Origin: Massospora cicadina
Lineage: Eukaryota; Entomophthoromycota; Entomophthoromycetes; Entomophthorales; Entomophthoraceae
Length of the DNA stretch: 64,000 nt
NCBI GenBank assembly: GCA_022478985.1
Contig: JAKSZP010005278.1
Span: 62,001 to 126,000, forward strand
Direction of reading: 5' to 3'
Shown in pieces: positions 54,580 through 64,000 of this stretch (its first letter is position 1; the number at the start of each line of letters is the position of its first letter). The translations under genes were made by a program, and so were the position numbers. Below the pieces are notes generated by a model. The model saw only the letters and a list, made by a program, of their open reading frames with translations, did no database searches and was not told the origin of the DNA.

Positions 54580-55774
54580 CCAGATTACTCTCTAACCAAC
54601 TTATTATTGCATTGATAATGCTCATCCTCTATGAGATGCTAACCAAACTACGCAAGAAACCCAGTTTGCAATGTTATATGCTTTCATTAAATGATTAACT
54701 GCTAAATGTGGAGTACTCAAGATCAAGTAGGAAAAGATGCTCACTTCGATTTCTACCTTAGATCAAGCGCCTGTAAATGATCATATTGCTCAATGGGTTC
54801 AAATTTACAGGAGGACCTCAACCATTTAAGGCAACAAATTGACCTAAGTTCCACTTAAACTCATATCCCAGAGTCCAAACCCCAAAGCTGATCTGGTCAT
54901 GGTATCAGGGGTACATGTTTTGAACAATGAACCCATCACATTCAAACCTACCTTTAAGGATAAGTTTGAGCCGGGTAAAAATAGCATCCATTCTTTTCTA
55001 TTTCTCTATGAGCGAGCAATGGATGGGGCGACAGATCAACAAAAAGTATGGCATATTATCTCTTGTTTAAGCTGGTTAGCTCAAGAAATCATGGTTCCTC
55101 ACCTTAAGGTTTGCAATTAGTGGGCTCAAATGAAAACCGCCCTTATTAAGGAATTTGGGAGAGATCAAATCCTTATTAACCAAAAGTAAGCCTTTATGAG
55201 CATCCAAATCAAGTGAGGAGAGTCAATCCAAGATTTTGCTAAGAGATTCTATCATGAGGCCCAGACTCTTGCTACTTGAAATTGTATTACTGTAGATGAT
55301 GCCATATTGGCTGTGATGAGTGCGTTTGCTTCTCGTACTCAGTTAGTACTGCATTTAAAATCACTTAAAAGAAATTTCAGATCTATTCTTGACATCAAAG
55401 AGGCGCTTATGGAGATTCCTAATGGTGTGGTACACCTGAACTCCACTAATAACCCTTATTCTTATATCCATGCAATGCCGCCTAGACCCAAACCTAAACC
55501 AAAGAAGGAGCCGTGCAACTATTGTGGTCTAGTGGGTCATATGGAATCTCAATGTTGGAAAAAAACAAGCGGAAGAGTCGAAAAAAGAGGAGTCAGCATA
55601 GGGCATGAGGCTCCCTGTGCTGACCTACCTTCTGTGCCTCAATCGCAATCTTTTAACACTCCTAAAGACTGTTATGTGATATCCGCTCCTGGTGAACTTG
55701 ATATCCCTGATGAATTAGCCAACAAAGATACTATTTCTTCTTACGCTTCTGTTTCTTCTTCTAATTTAATTTGA
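54580..55774 (+). pseudogene. Element C Gag capsid-like core and zinc knuckle
   Basis: Frames at 54,899-55,120 (FKDKFEPGKNSIHSFLFLYE, LSWLAQEIMVP) and 55,307-55,774 carry the Gag core and then a basic segment MPPRPKPKPKKEP leading to the knuckle CNYCGLVGHMESQC (intact CX2CX4HX4C). The knuckle binds genomic RNA. Two or more stops lie between the frames, for example near 55,120 and 55,215. Confidence 0.8.
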
Positions 55775-55839
55775 CCAGTTTCTTTTTTTTAGATGGTCCT
55801 CATGTGACCATTTATTTTCAATCCCGCACTTTGGCACTG

Positions 55840-56200
55840 ATGTGACCCAGGTGGAAGTCATAGTGCACAAGGTGAAAGTTTTGGCTATCATTGATATGGG
55901 ATCACCCATAAATGTGATCTCTTCCAGACTTATGAAAAAATTAAAGTGGCGCCAGACTTAAACCATTCTCAAGACTACAGAACTGCTGGTCCTTCATACA
56001 CTAAATCTATAGGAGCTTATTCTTCCCTTCCAATGCGCTTTGGAAAGTTGGTTGTTTCGGCCCCTGCAGTAGTGTTGGACAGCAACTGCTATGACTTGCT
56101 ATTTAGGAACAAAATTTCTCTTTGATTTTGATGCAATAAACAGTCTTAAGGACAATTACCTTTCTTTAATTGGGTACCAAGTACCTTTAAGTTTAGAAAG
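55840..56200 (+). pseudogene. Element C aspartic protease
   Basis: VEVIVHKVKVLAIIDMGSPI followed by NVISSRLMKKLK: the active-site DTG is DMG (Thr to Met), otherwise as in J. Stops follow near 55,960. It would process Gag-Pol. Confidence 0.7.
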
Positions 56201-56309
56201 ATGTCGCCAATAGCAAAGGCAAACTCAAATGATGCGTTTGCTTATTAGAATATCCTACTTCTATCTCTCATTTTGAGTACCAAAGTTTGGGACTGAGGAC
56301 TATTCTTCC

Positions 56310-56640
56310 GCCTCCATCAGCTTGTGCCTCTGAAGGGATGCCTTTATATTCTAACAATCTGATTACTATTCCTCCAAAAGCTCAAAAATTAATTGACACT
56401 GGAGTACAAGTATTTGTATACCTTCTGATCATGTATTAGAGATCTCTGGTAACAGAAATCTCTCTCATTTGGAGGCTTTAACCTGCCCTGGTATCCTTGA
56501 TCCCTACTTACATTGGGACTGTTTTAGTCTTACTAGCTAATCTCACCTCTTGACCTATGTGATTGAATCGAAATAACCCCATTGCTTATGTGTGGCCTAC
56601 TCCTGTGAGTGAAATTTTATCCATCTCAGGATGTGGGGAT
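56310..56640 (+). pseudogene. Element C dUTPase-like domain
   Basis: Blocks in order across two frameshifts: EGMPLYSNNLITIPPKAQKL, IDTGVQV, IPSDHVLEISGNRNLSHLEA, CPGILDP, IGTVLVLLANLTS and LNRNNPIAYVWPTPV. They match trimeric dUTPase motifs 1-4 (the IPPG-TG strand, the R-S-G neighbourhood, GVID-Y-G with catalytic Asp, and GDRIAQLI). The Asp of motif 1 appears replaced. It lies between protease and RT, as in J and D. It would keep uracil out of cDNA. Confidence 0.65.
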
Positions 56641-56719
56641 TTATATGATCTTGGGTTGGAAGAACCACCTACATTGCTAGAATTGACGTTGAATTTAGGA
56701 AAAACTAACTCCAGAACAA

Positions 56720-57490
56720 CAGCATGAAGCTGAGGCTCTGATTGAAGAGTTTGCAGATATTTGCAAAGGTCCTGGAGATTTTGGGCTAATGAAAGATGTG
56801 CAGCATCAGGTGAAAATCAGGGATACTCCCCTTATTTGAGCTCAGCCTTATCGCAAATCTAAAGTTGAGGAGGCTCAGGTCTCAGTGGATTTGGAACAAC
56901 TCCTTGATGTGGGGCTACTAACGCCTTCTAAGAGTCCATGGGCTTCCCTCTACTACTCATCCGGAAAAAGGATGGGGGTCCTAGAGTGGTTATGGACTAG
57001 CATCAGCTCATTACTGTTACCCAAAAGGATTTCTTATCCTCTACCTCGCATTAATGATTCATTGAGACTATTGTCTGGGTCACAGTACTTCTCAGCTATG
57101 GACCTTGCAAGTGGCTATTGGAAAAATTGACCTGGCTTCAGAAGACCATCAAAAATACGCCATAATCTCTATTGATGGGTTATTTGAGACTACTCATATG
57201 CCGCAGGGGCTTTGTAATGCCCCTGTCACTTTTCAATGAGCCATGGATGGCTTATTGGGGATTTAAAACTTTCTTGTGTTTTGGTATACTTAGACGATGT
57301 TACTGTTTCCTCTCGCACTTTTTATGATATTTGGCTCATCTAAAGGAAGTATTTGGTCAAATGCTTCGCTCTTTGCTTAATCTAAAACCATCTAAATGTG
57401 GTTTTTTAAAAACTGAGATGGAATTCTTAGCCCATAAAGTTGATCACAATGGGATTTTACCCTTATTTGGTAGGAAACAAGCTATTTCAG
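56720..57490 (+). pseudogene. Element C reverse transcriptase, broken
   Basis: LLTPSKSPWASLYYS, ISYPLPRINDSLRLLSGSQY and FSAMDLASGYWK lie in the first frame (56,885-57,130); IDGLFETTHMPQGLCNAPVT and VLVYLDDVTVFS, with YLDD intact near 57,284, lie in others; LNLKPSKCGFLKTEMEFLAH ends the thumb. At least three frameshifts or stops. Confidence 0.88.
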
Positions 57491-57599
57491 ACATGCTTTA
57501 CTAAAAGCTTGCGCAATATTTAAGTGTTTTTAGGGATGGTTATCTAGTAATGACAATTCATCCCCCATTTTGCTGAGATTGCGGAGCCTTTAGTTTACT

Positions 57600-58000
57600 T
57601 ATTGCACAAGGAAGTCCCTTTCTTATGAGAAGAATTGCAGCAGCAAGCTTTTGATCTTTTGCGCCAAGCCTTAGTTAGTGCCCCAATTTTAGCTCATCCT
57701 GATTTTTCCAAACCCTTTATCTTATTTACCAATGCCAGTGACATTGCTATTGGGGCCATTATGGCTCAGCATGATACCAACCTGGTTGATCATCCCATCG
57801 TGTACTATAGTAAAACCCTTTCTAAGGCAGAATGCAATTATAGCGTTACCAAGAGGGAATGCCTCGCAGTCATATCCACCATCAAGCATTTTCGTTCTTA
57901 CCTCTATGGTAAACATTTTACTATTGTCATGGATCATGCTTCTTTGAAATGGCTACAACAAATGAAGGATCCTGATGGGCGCTTAGCTAAAGGGCGTTAA
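57600..58000 (+). pseudogene. Element C RNase H
   Basis: 122 codons open. ILFTNASDIAIGAIMAQHD starts the domain, with the catalytic Asp of TDAS changed to Asn; SVTKRECLAVISTIKHF keeps the Glu and IVMDHASLKWLQQ the second Asp. It ends LQQMKDPDGRLA as in D and J. Confidence 0.85.
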
Positions 58001-58012
58001 AGCTTCAGAACT

Positions 58013-59325
58013 ATGACTTTACAATCTAACATCGCATTGGAGCTATACACCAAAATGCATAAAGACTTGTTATTAACCATACTAACGTTATTCTCTGCTG
58101 AAGAGGATCATATCTGTTATCTGATTGGCAGACCTGAGCTCTGGTATCATGAATATAAAAATGTTATAACTAAGTTACAATCCATAACCAAGGATACTCA
58201 AGTTAAAGAAGGCTCTTTATACAGGAAGTTGGGATCTAAATGGTTTCATTTTATTTGGCCCTCTTTAAGGACTGATACTATTATGGAGGCTCATCAAACT
58301 GTAGGTCATGGAGCTGTCGCTAAGACTTTACAGTGGTTTAAAACTCATTGTTACTGGGATAATATGCTGTAAAGTTTACACGATGTGTTGGAGACTTGTC
58401 TCCCTTGCCAACAACAACGTGGTGAAAATCCAATGTACTGACACTTAATTTTGAGACCTTCAGAAACTTTTTCTACTATGAGTATCTATGTGGTGGGCCC
58501 TCTCCCTACTGCCACTTAGGGACATCGTTACATAATTAGCTATTGACCATTTTACTAAATGGATTGAAGCTATCTCTGTTTCCACAGTCACCGCTAAGGC
58601 TAATGCGTCCTTCCTTTTTAAGCAAGTTTTCACCAGGCATGATAGTCCATAAGTTCTATTATCAGATAATGGGACCAACTTTATTTCTCAGGTGGTATCT
58701 GAGCTTACTAATTTAATGGGTATTTATCAGTTGTTCACGTCCCCTTACAATCCATCTACTAATGGTTCAGTCAAACGAGCAGATGGTACCCTTGTAGCCA
58801 TTCTTTGAAAGATGGCTTCCAACGATCCTAGTAGATTAAATATCTAATTACTAGTGCGATGTTAGCTTATAGGGTTAGCTACCATCATATAATTGGAATG
58901 TCTTCCTTTAAGGCTCTTTATGGTCAGGATCCTATTCTACCCTCAATTGTACAGCCTATACTTGATGAGGCTACCCCACAAACTACTGATTTAGCTATGA
59001 GGAGACTAGTTGATAAAATCCTCTGAGTACAAGCTTTAGCTTTGAATTCCCTTGCTGCTACAACCTTAAAAAGGGAACTAGAACCAACGCTAGTCAGCCT
59101 ACAATACCCTAATATTAAGTTGTGGATCTTATACTCTTCTATCATCATAGACCTGGAGGAAGGATTTATAAACTTGACACCTTATGAGCTGATCCTTACC
59201 GCATTATTTATCGTCAGGGTATTAAATACTCCATTGCAGCTATTGATACTGGTACTGTTATCAATAGAGTTCATAGTAGGTTTTTTTGTAAGTATGTGCC
59301 CCTAGGCAAGATATTGAGGGGGCAT
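58013..59325 (+). pseudogene. Element C integrase, catalytic Glu replaced
   Basis: The zinc finger is complete in frame 58,013-58,372 and just beyond: EAHQTVGHGAVAKTLQWF, then LETCLPCQQQR. Core blocks: DHFTKWIEAISV (first Asp), LLSDNGTNFISQVV (second Asp), NPSTNGSVKRADG, where the invariant Glu is Lys (GAA/GAG to AAA). Later FKALYGQDPILPS is the C-terminal core block. Several stops. Sequence to 59,315 is the decayed C-terminus. Confidence 0.85.
59311..59325 (+). promoter_or_regulatory. Element C polypurine tract
   Basis: ATATTGAGGGGGCAT lies directly before the 3' LTR; D has CTTGAGGGATGCAT and J GTGAGGGGTAG at the same place. Confidence 0.8.
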
Positions 59326-59885
59326 TGTTGGGGATTCAACTGTGATGGCCAAAAATACTCAAGATTGAGATTTGGTATTTTAGTCTAATAAGATTGTAAA
59401 ATCCCCGTCAGAGATATCCAATTCTTGGATAGACCAATGATCAACCCTTTGGCATTATCAGCCTCCTCTGAAGGATGAGGCTAAGCAATCCAATGGGACA
59501 AAATATCACACAAGAAGGTCGATCTCATCTAATAAGAACCTTATCAGATCTGACCATCACAAGTATAGCAACAATAATCAGCAATATTGGGCATCTACTA
59601 GGAAAGATCTAACCTCAGGTGAAGCACGAAAATTCTCATGAAGAACTATCAAATTTAACCCTATAAATATCCCTCATTTCTAACTAATAAAATACCTCTA
59701 TTTTTATCTTGCATAACTAAATTTTGGTCTATTCATACAGAATTCTGTATTACAATTGAAATTAATTACAGCAATGGAACTAATAACTTCGTTGCCCTTG
59801 TGTCTATATTTTTAGAGCCACGAAACTAATAATTTTGTAGCCTCTGTAGCACCTGAATATCATAATTTCTATTAAAATTCCAATA
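59326..59885 (+). repeat. Element C 3' LTR (560 bp)
   Basis: Direct copy of 52,899-53,456; followed at once by the duplicated GGGGT. Confidence 0.92.
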
Positions 59886-60700
59886 GGGGTCCTTCTGTTC
59901 CAGGTGGCCTTGGAGTACTGACATCTCCAGGTGGCCCCAGTTAATCTCAGGGGCCCTATAGGTCCACTATTCCCTTGAGGCCCATGGATTTAGTGGGACT
60001 CCATGGTCCATGAGGGCTTTGATAACCAGGGAGCCCTTTAAAAACCAACAAGGCCTTGCACACCAGGACGGGATTGTAGTAAAGCTTCCTTAAATTATGC
60101 AAATCATTGTCCTCACTGTTTCTCAAGGCTGTAGATGTTCTCCAAAAGCAAATCAATAGTCTGCCTGACCTGAAAGGAGTCTTCAAATATGGCTGCTTCC
60201 ACTTGTGTTGTAAATTCATTCTGTAAATACACAAAGCTCTTTCATCCAAATAAAGTCATCTGACATACTACTTCATTTATTAAGCATCAGTTTATAATGA
60301 ATAGCATTTTATTACTATTGAATTAAAGAGGAGACGGATTAATAAATCTATAGGTGATGAGCGAAAGGATTGAATCAGATATAAATGTCGCATAACTACT
60401 TTGTGGTGGAGTCCTAATATTTGCATATTACAATAGATGGCCAAGTGGATGAAGTTGTGAGGTACTAATCCATTCTGGTTCCCACTTTGGTGGCAGGCAA
60501 AGTAGGAGACGTGTAAAATTCTCTCATTGTAAAGGGAATGGTTGATGCTCTGACATGGTTGGAATGCTCATAGGAATAAAGATACTATTAAGCAGTTGCT
60601 ACATGATTGAGCCAAGATTAGAAATATTTAATCAATAATTATTTTGTTCTAAAAATAGGCACTTCACCTCTTTACTCATCCATAAATTTTTTTGTAGCCA
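59886..60700 (-). pseudogene. Element D Gag, N-terminal part with start of the collagen-like stretch
   Basis: Minus-strand frames contain LRNSEDNDLHNLRKLYYNPV, then GLPGYQSPHGP, LGPPGD and PPGTEGP, decayed Gly-X-Y triplets, up to the insertion point of C. Further triplets follow on the other side of C (52,840-52,898). The Gag start codon is not certain. Same architecture as C and J. Confidence 0.65.
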
Positions 60701-60838
60701 ATACAGGGGTGCCTACTTCAAATCAAGCATTTCTGATACAATGGGTAATTCTTCTAACCCCGTTATCTTAGGAGGTTTCTTGTTAGAGATTATTTTCCAT
60801 ATTCTTTTACATCCAAAATCTTTAACGGCAACTTGGAA

Positions 60839-60856
60839 GACCTGGCAGGGGCACCA
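60839..60856 (-). promoter_or_regulatory. Element D primer-binding site
   Basis: Element-sense TGGTGCCCCTGCCAGGTC, six bases past the LTR; C has TGGTGCTCCCTGCCAGGT at the same place. Both start TGG, as for a tRNA CCA end. The tRNA was not identified. Confidence 0.75.
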
Positions 60857-60862
60857 GCTTTC

Positions 60863-61388
60863 TGTCAGCACTGTATATAATAAGACCAAATGAAGGGGTA
60901 AGCTATAAGCTTCTCAAAGACAGATGTGGTTATTTTTAATAGAATACAGCAAGGAGCCAGAACTACTAGGATGACCAAAGCTTGATGAATAACCTTAATA
61001 AAGTCCAAGGACTAGAAAACTTATTTAAAAGTTATATAAGCAAAAAACAATAACCTGTTTATCTAAAGCTAGGAATACTTATAGGTTGATAGGGTTTGTC
61101 ACGCATAGGATATTATGTAGTGGACCAGCAATCAAGATCTCCTTGGACTTCATTAAGAGGCACGTGATGTCATATCTTCCTTTGTTTTATGGTAGTTTTC
61201 CAGAATTTATAGGGAAGGCTTTTTTGTAGCATTGGTTTAAATGGCATCTAGATCTCTTCTTAAGCCGTTGGATGATTTGGGTTGTATGTTTTTATTAACG
61301 TAGAGCCAGAAATAAAATCATTGGTAGGCAGATGGTATTTGAAATCAAAATTGTTAATTCATCTTTGTCTGCGGTGAAAGTTCTGATA
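60863..61388 (-). repeat. Element D 5' LTR (526 bp)
   Basis: Direct copy of 34,494-35,019, of equal length; ends TGTC...GACA in element sense (first base pair positions partly mutated). Confidence 0.8.
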
Positions 61389-63009
61389 GTAGCTATTGTG
61401 ACACTCACAGTCTTAGATAAAAATATAAGTTTGATAAGCTATTGACTAGTTTGATTGATATTATATTTAAGTCATTATCAAATGTTTTCATAATCAGAGG
61501 CCTCAAAGATGGCAGGTTATTGAATAGAGTACATGCCATGTTTCTAGGAGCATAATAAAATAATTATAAATAACTAAAAAAATAAAAATATTAATCTTTC
61601 AGAATATTTAAATAAAAACTTTATGCTTGATGAGTGATATACTTAATTACCTTAGCAATGTATGCCAAAACTTTTCCTGACATATCTTGGTGGAGGGTTA
61701 TATAACGCCCTCTTTATTTGATTTGTTGAAAAAATAACATGGTTAATCCAGGGAATCTGTTGTTTTTTAAAGATTATTCTATCTTCACTATGTTCTAAAA
61801 CTAGTTTAATGGTTACATGGGCGGCCATCCCTAATTTTATAGTAGCTAGTTTCACTTTTAGTCCTTATAAACCATTGGTTCCAATTTCCTAAAGACTTTT
61901 TTGTGACCAGAACTTGTAACACATCAGCCTGTATTTCTGATGCAGGTAAATGAAGTTTCATCTTATCTAGTACATAGATTACATATTTTTTAAATGATGA
62001 TAAGAAGAAGACTATATAATTACCTTCCAGCAACCATTGCTGATGATTTTGATAACTTTAATTGTTAGGGCACTATTATCTCACAATATGGATTACATCT
62101 TGTAAAATCTACTTCTGAATCTGTGTTGGCCTTGGTTTAAATTGAAAAGCAAATAATTTGTTTAAAAAGAAGTATGTTATCTAAATACAAATATGTAGGG
62201 TTTACATTACCATTTGCCACCTATGAAGGTGGAAATTATGATTGTCGTTAGACACAAAAAATCCCTTATATTTTTATGTACTATACTTGTAGTTTTTATC
62301 TGATAATTTTGATATCTTTAGATAAACTTATTATCTATTTATGTTAAAATGTCAATGTTTGTCAAGAACCTCTAAATAATGCTTTTAATTTTATTGTAGA
62401 GCCACATTTTGGCTCAGATTTAGCTTCCAGTTCTATAAATCCAAGCACTCAAGTACAAAACCCCTCTACAAACCTGTGCAAAAAGCTACTTTTTCACACC
62501 TGTATTAGAGCAAAAACCTCTGTGGTTCTTAATCATCAGAGGAGAATTGATGGCAAATATGAAGATCTTCCTAAATATCCTGGGTCACAGGGTCACATAG
62601 GCTGATAAAAACTAAGGCTGACAAATGAACTTCTATGTGTGATCTTTTGAGATGTTCATTGCAGTGGTCTATTCAATGTCATTATGGACAGTGTAACTTT
62701 AGCAGGTTCCAACTCTGTTGCTAGTGGATGCCTAATGAACTTATGATGATTATTGGGACATTGCCAATAAACTAGCAGTTAACAACATGGGCTTGCTTAA
62801 GTATTCATCATTGCTTAATGAGTCATCTTACATAATATACAAAATGTGAAATGATCCTTAGTAGCATGGCTTAGAAGAAGCGCTCATACTTAAAGGCTTT
62901 TGTGTATTTAGATATTTTATTTAAAATGCAGAATAATGAGATACTTTTCCTACAATATAATTAAGGCAGGAGATTTAGTGTAAATTAATTGATTGTATTA
63001 AGTTTATGA
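61389..63009. other. Unassigned DNA right of element D
   Basis: No transposon signature recognised. Minus-strand frames at 61,806-62,033 (KLHLPASEIQADVLQVLVTK) and 61,652-61,855 overlap in different phases and have GT/AG-like edges, so a decayed or intron-split host exon is possible, without a recognisable family. On the plus strand, 62,398-62,605 is open after a splice-acceptor-like TTTTAATTTTATTGTAG. Neither is supported enough to call a gene. Confidence 0.3.
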
Positions 63010-63445
63010 CATAAAAAAATATTTGAGTTGGGTTGATCTTAGGGACAAATATACCATATTAAGAATTTTTTTCTAGGGGGTGGAAGGTGAGTTGGTAGGG
63101 CGTATGGCTACCAACCTGAAGGTTGCAGGTTTGATCCCGCCCTTTGCACATCGATCGGGGTGCCAGCCAAAGGAAGCTATTGGTGGTTAGTAGGTATAAT
63201 AACACGAAAACCTTACCCATGACGTAACCAGAAAAATCTGAGTCCCGATCCGGAGGTGAAAAAAACTTTCTATGACAGAGTTGACCCTGCTCAGGTTTCA
63301 TGTCGATACTTTCTTTCTCTATTTTTGGTAATGTTCATCCCCTGGTCAGCTTACCTCAAATAAATACAATAAAAGAATTTTTCTAGACAAGGCAGTGTCT
63401 GAACTCAAAACCTGCACTGGGGTGGAAGCAGTTTTAACTGCCAGA
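63010..63445 (-). mobile_element. SINE-beta copy 2, split by SINE-alpha
   Basis: The head (63,387-63,445) reads, on the minus strand, TTAAAACTGCTTCCACCCC and GCAGGTTTTGAGTTC, matching 48,410-48,450. The tail (63,010-63,076) reads CTAGAAAAAAATTCTTAATA then TGGTATATTTGTCCC, matching 48,460-48,492. The two halves join at CTAGAAAAAATTCT, where SINE-alpha is inserted. Confidence 0.85.
63077..63372 (+). mobile_element. SINE-alpha copy 1 (296 bp), inserted in SINE-beta
   Basis: tRNA-like head: A-box-like GGTGAGTTGGTAGGGCG, B-box GGTTTGATCCC. The tail TGGTAATGTTCATCCCCTGG and CAGCTTACCTCAAATAAA matches the LINE tail. Flanked by AAGAATTTTTTTCTAG (63,061-63,076) and AAGAATTTTTCTAG (63,373-63,386), a target duplication differing by two T in a run. 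Confidence 0.85.
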
Positions 63446-64000
63446 CTTTTTTTAAAAAAACCAATACTTTATTTTAAAATTAAAAAAGGAAAGTAAGAGG
63501 GGAGGGAAGAATGCAGGTGATTTGGCCAAGGATAAAGGACTGGGAATTTGGGCTGCTAGGGACCTAGCACCCCTGACCATTGCTGATTGGTGATCATCAT
63601 TGCTAGCCATGGTACTAGCATCAGCAGTCTTGCAAGCCATTTAGTATTTAATTGGTTTGTTTCTTCATCACATATGATGAGCAATCCAGCGGCAAAAGGC
63701 CAAAAATGTGGCCTTGTAACACTCAGGGATTAGCGGAGAATTTTGTGATCCATCAGAGCTGATCAGATAATCTGAATGGTCTTCAACACCAAACCTTTGT
63801 GATGGGTCGCTTGTTGGCCAAACTCTTGGCAATGAGATCCAAGTGTATCACCCATACACAATAATGGTAGATGAAGGCTCACAATTGGATTGGGATGATT
63901 GCAGGGTTTTTGCAAAAAGGTCCTGTGACAGATGCATTTCCATCAGCAATTGTTCACCTAACAGGATGTAGCACATCTTAGACCTATATTTTTTTATATG
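63446..64000. other. Unassigned DNA at the right edge
   Basis: No recognised domain or repeat. The minus-strand frame at 63,452-63,640 is open for 62 codons but shows no known motif. The segment is somewhat GC-richer than the preceding AT-rich DNA and may belong to an element continuing beyond the window. Confidence 0.3.

Larger units (their letters stand above)
52899..59885 (+). mobile_element. Element C: Ty3/gypsy with collagen-like Gag and dUTPase-like domain, nested in D
   Basis: 6,987 bp with LTRs of 558 and 560 bp and the perfect 5-bp target duplication GGGGT (52,894-52,898 and 59,886-59,890). The order on the plus strand is primer-binding site, gag, protease, dUTPase-like, RT, RNase H, integrase, polypurine tract. 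Frames are broken by stops and shifts, but every block is present, so C serves as the reference for J and D. It sits inside the collagen-like part of D's gag, in the opposite orientation. Confidence 0.95.
34494..61388 (-). mobile_element. Element D: Ty3/gypsy stretched to 26.9 kb by nested insertions
   Basis: Both LTRs are 526 bp by my boundaries. Flanking 5-mers are GTATC (34,489-34,493) and GTAGC (61,389-61,393), a target duplication with one change. Reading leftwards: primer-binding site, gag with collagen repeat, knuckle, protease, dUTPase-like, RT, RNase H, integrase. Removing repeat F with its contents, SINE-beta, the solo E-family LTR and element C leaves about 6.9 kb, the length of intact-layout sister C (6,987 bp). 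Confidence 0.85.

Noticed and set aside
1..64000. CRISPR arrays, operons, ribosome binding sites
   Set aside because: No prokaryotic signature anywhere; content is eukaryotic retroelements.

Overview
This 64 kb window is eukaryotic nuclear DNA made almost entirely of transposable elements. I see no intact host gene, rRNA, canonical tRNA gene or prokaryotic feature. The contents are Ty3/gypsy LTR retrotransposons (several lineages, mostly decayed), one LINE, and two tRNA-derived SINE types. Two elements carry chromodomains and one looks self-priming, a combination well known in fungi. A repeat-bloated fungal genome is my best guess, but the sequence does not fix the species.

Layout. 1-7.75 kb: element A, a minus-strand gypsy relic whose LTR holds a degenerate tandem array. 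7.75-12.1 kb: element B, minus-strand gypsy relic. 12.1-16.9 kb: element I, two ~1 kb LTRs around a gag-like interior without visible reverse transcriptase (RT). 17.2-23.8 kb: element J, minus-strand gypsy. 24.9-30.9 kb: element E, plus-strand chromovirus. 30.9-32.7 kb: the 5' end of a second A-family element (A2). 33.7-34.0 kb: a SINE. 34,494-61,388: one 6.9 kb gypsy element (D) stretched to 26.9 kb by nested insertions. 63.0-63.45 kb: a SINE inside another SINE. The remaining stretches are AT-rich and unrecognised.

Nesting in D. D (minus strand) has two 526-bp LTRs and a near-matching 5-bp target duplication. Inside it are: (1) repeat F, which holds a LINE of about 5.2 kb of its own sequence, whose ORF1 is split by chromovirus G (5-bp duplication CTCTT); (2) SINE-beta in the RNase H region (perfect 17-bp duplication); (3) a solo LTR of the E family; (4) gypsy element C in the collagen-like part of gag (5-bp duplication GGGGT). 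The deepest stack is D > F > LINE > G. G is the best preserved and D the most decayed, in keeping with that order.

Biology of note. C, D and J form one lineage with collagen-like Gly-X-Y repeats in Gag and a dUTPase-like domain between protease and RT. G and E place the start of Gag, with hydrophobic segments, inside the LTR, and their Pol reading frame runs into the 3' LTR. G also has a TATA box, an inferred RNA 5' end and a complementary 10-nt sequence next to the LTR, as expected for Tf1-type self-priming. The LINE and the SINEs share a 3' tail, which points to the LINE as the SINEs' mobilising partner.
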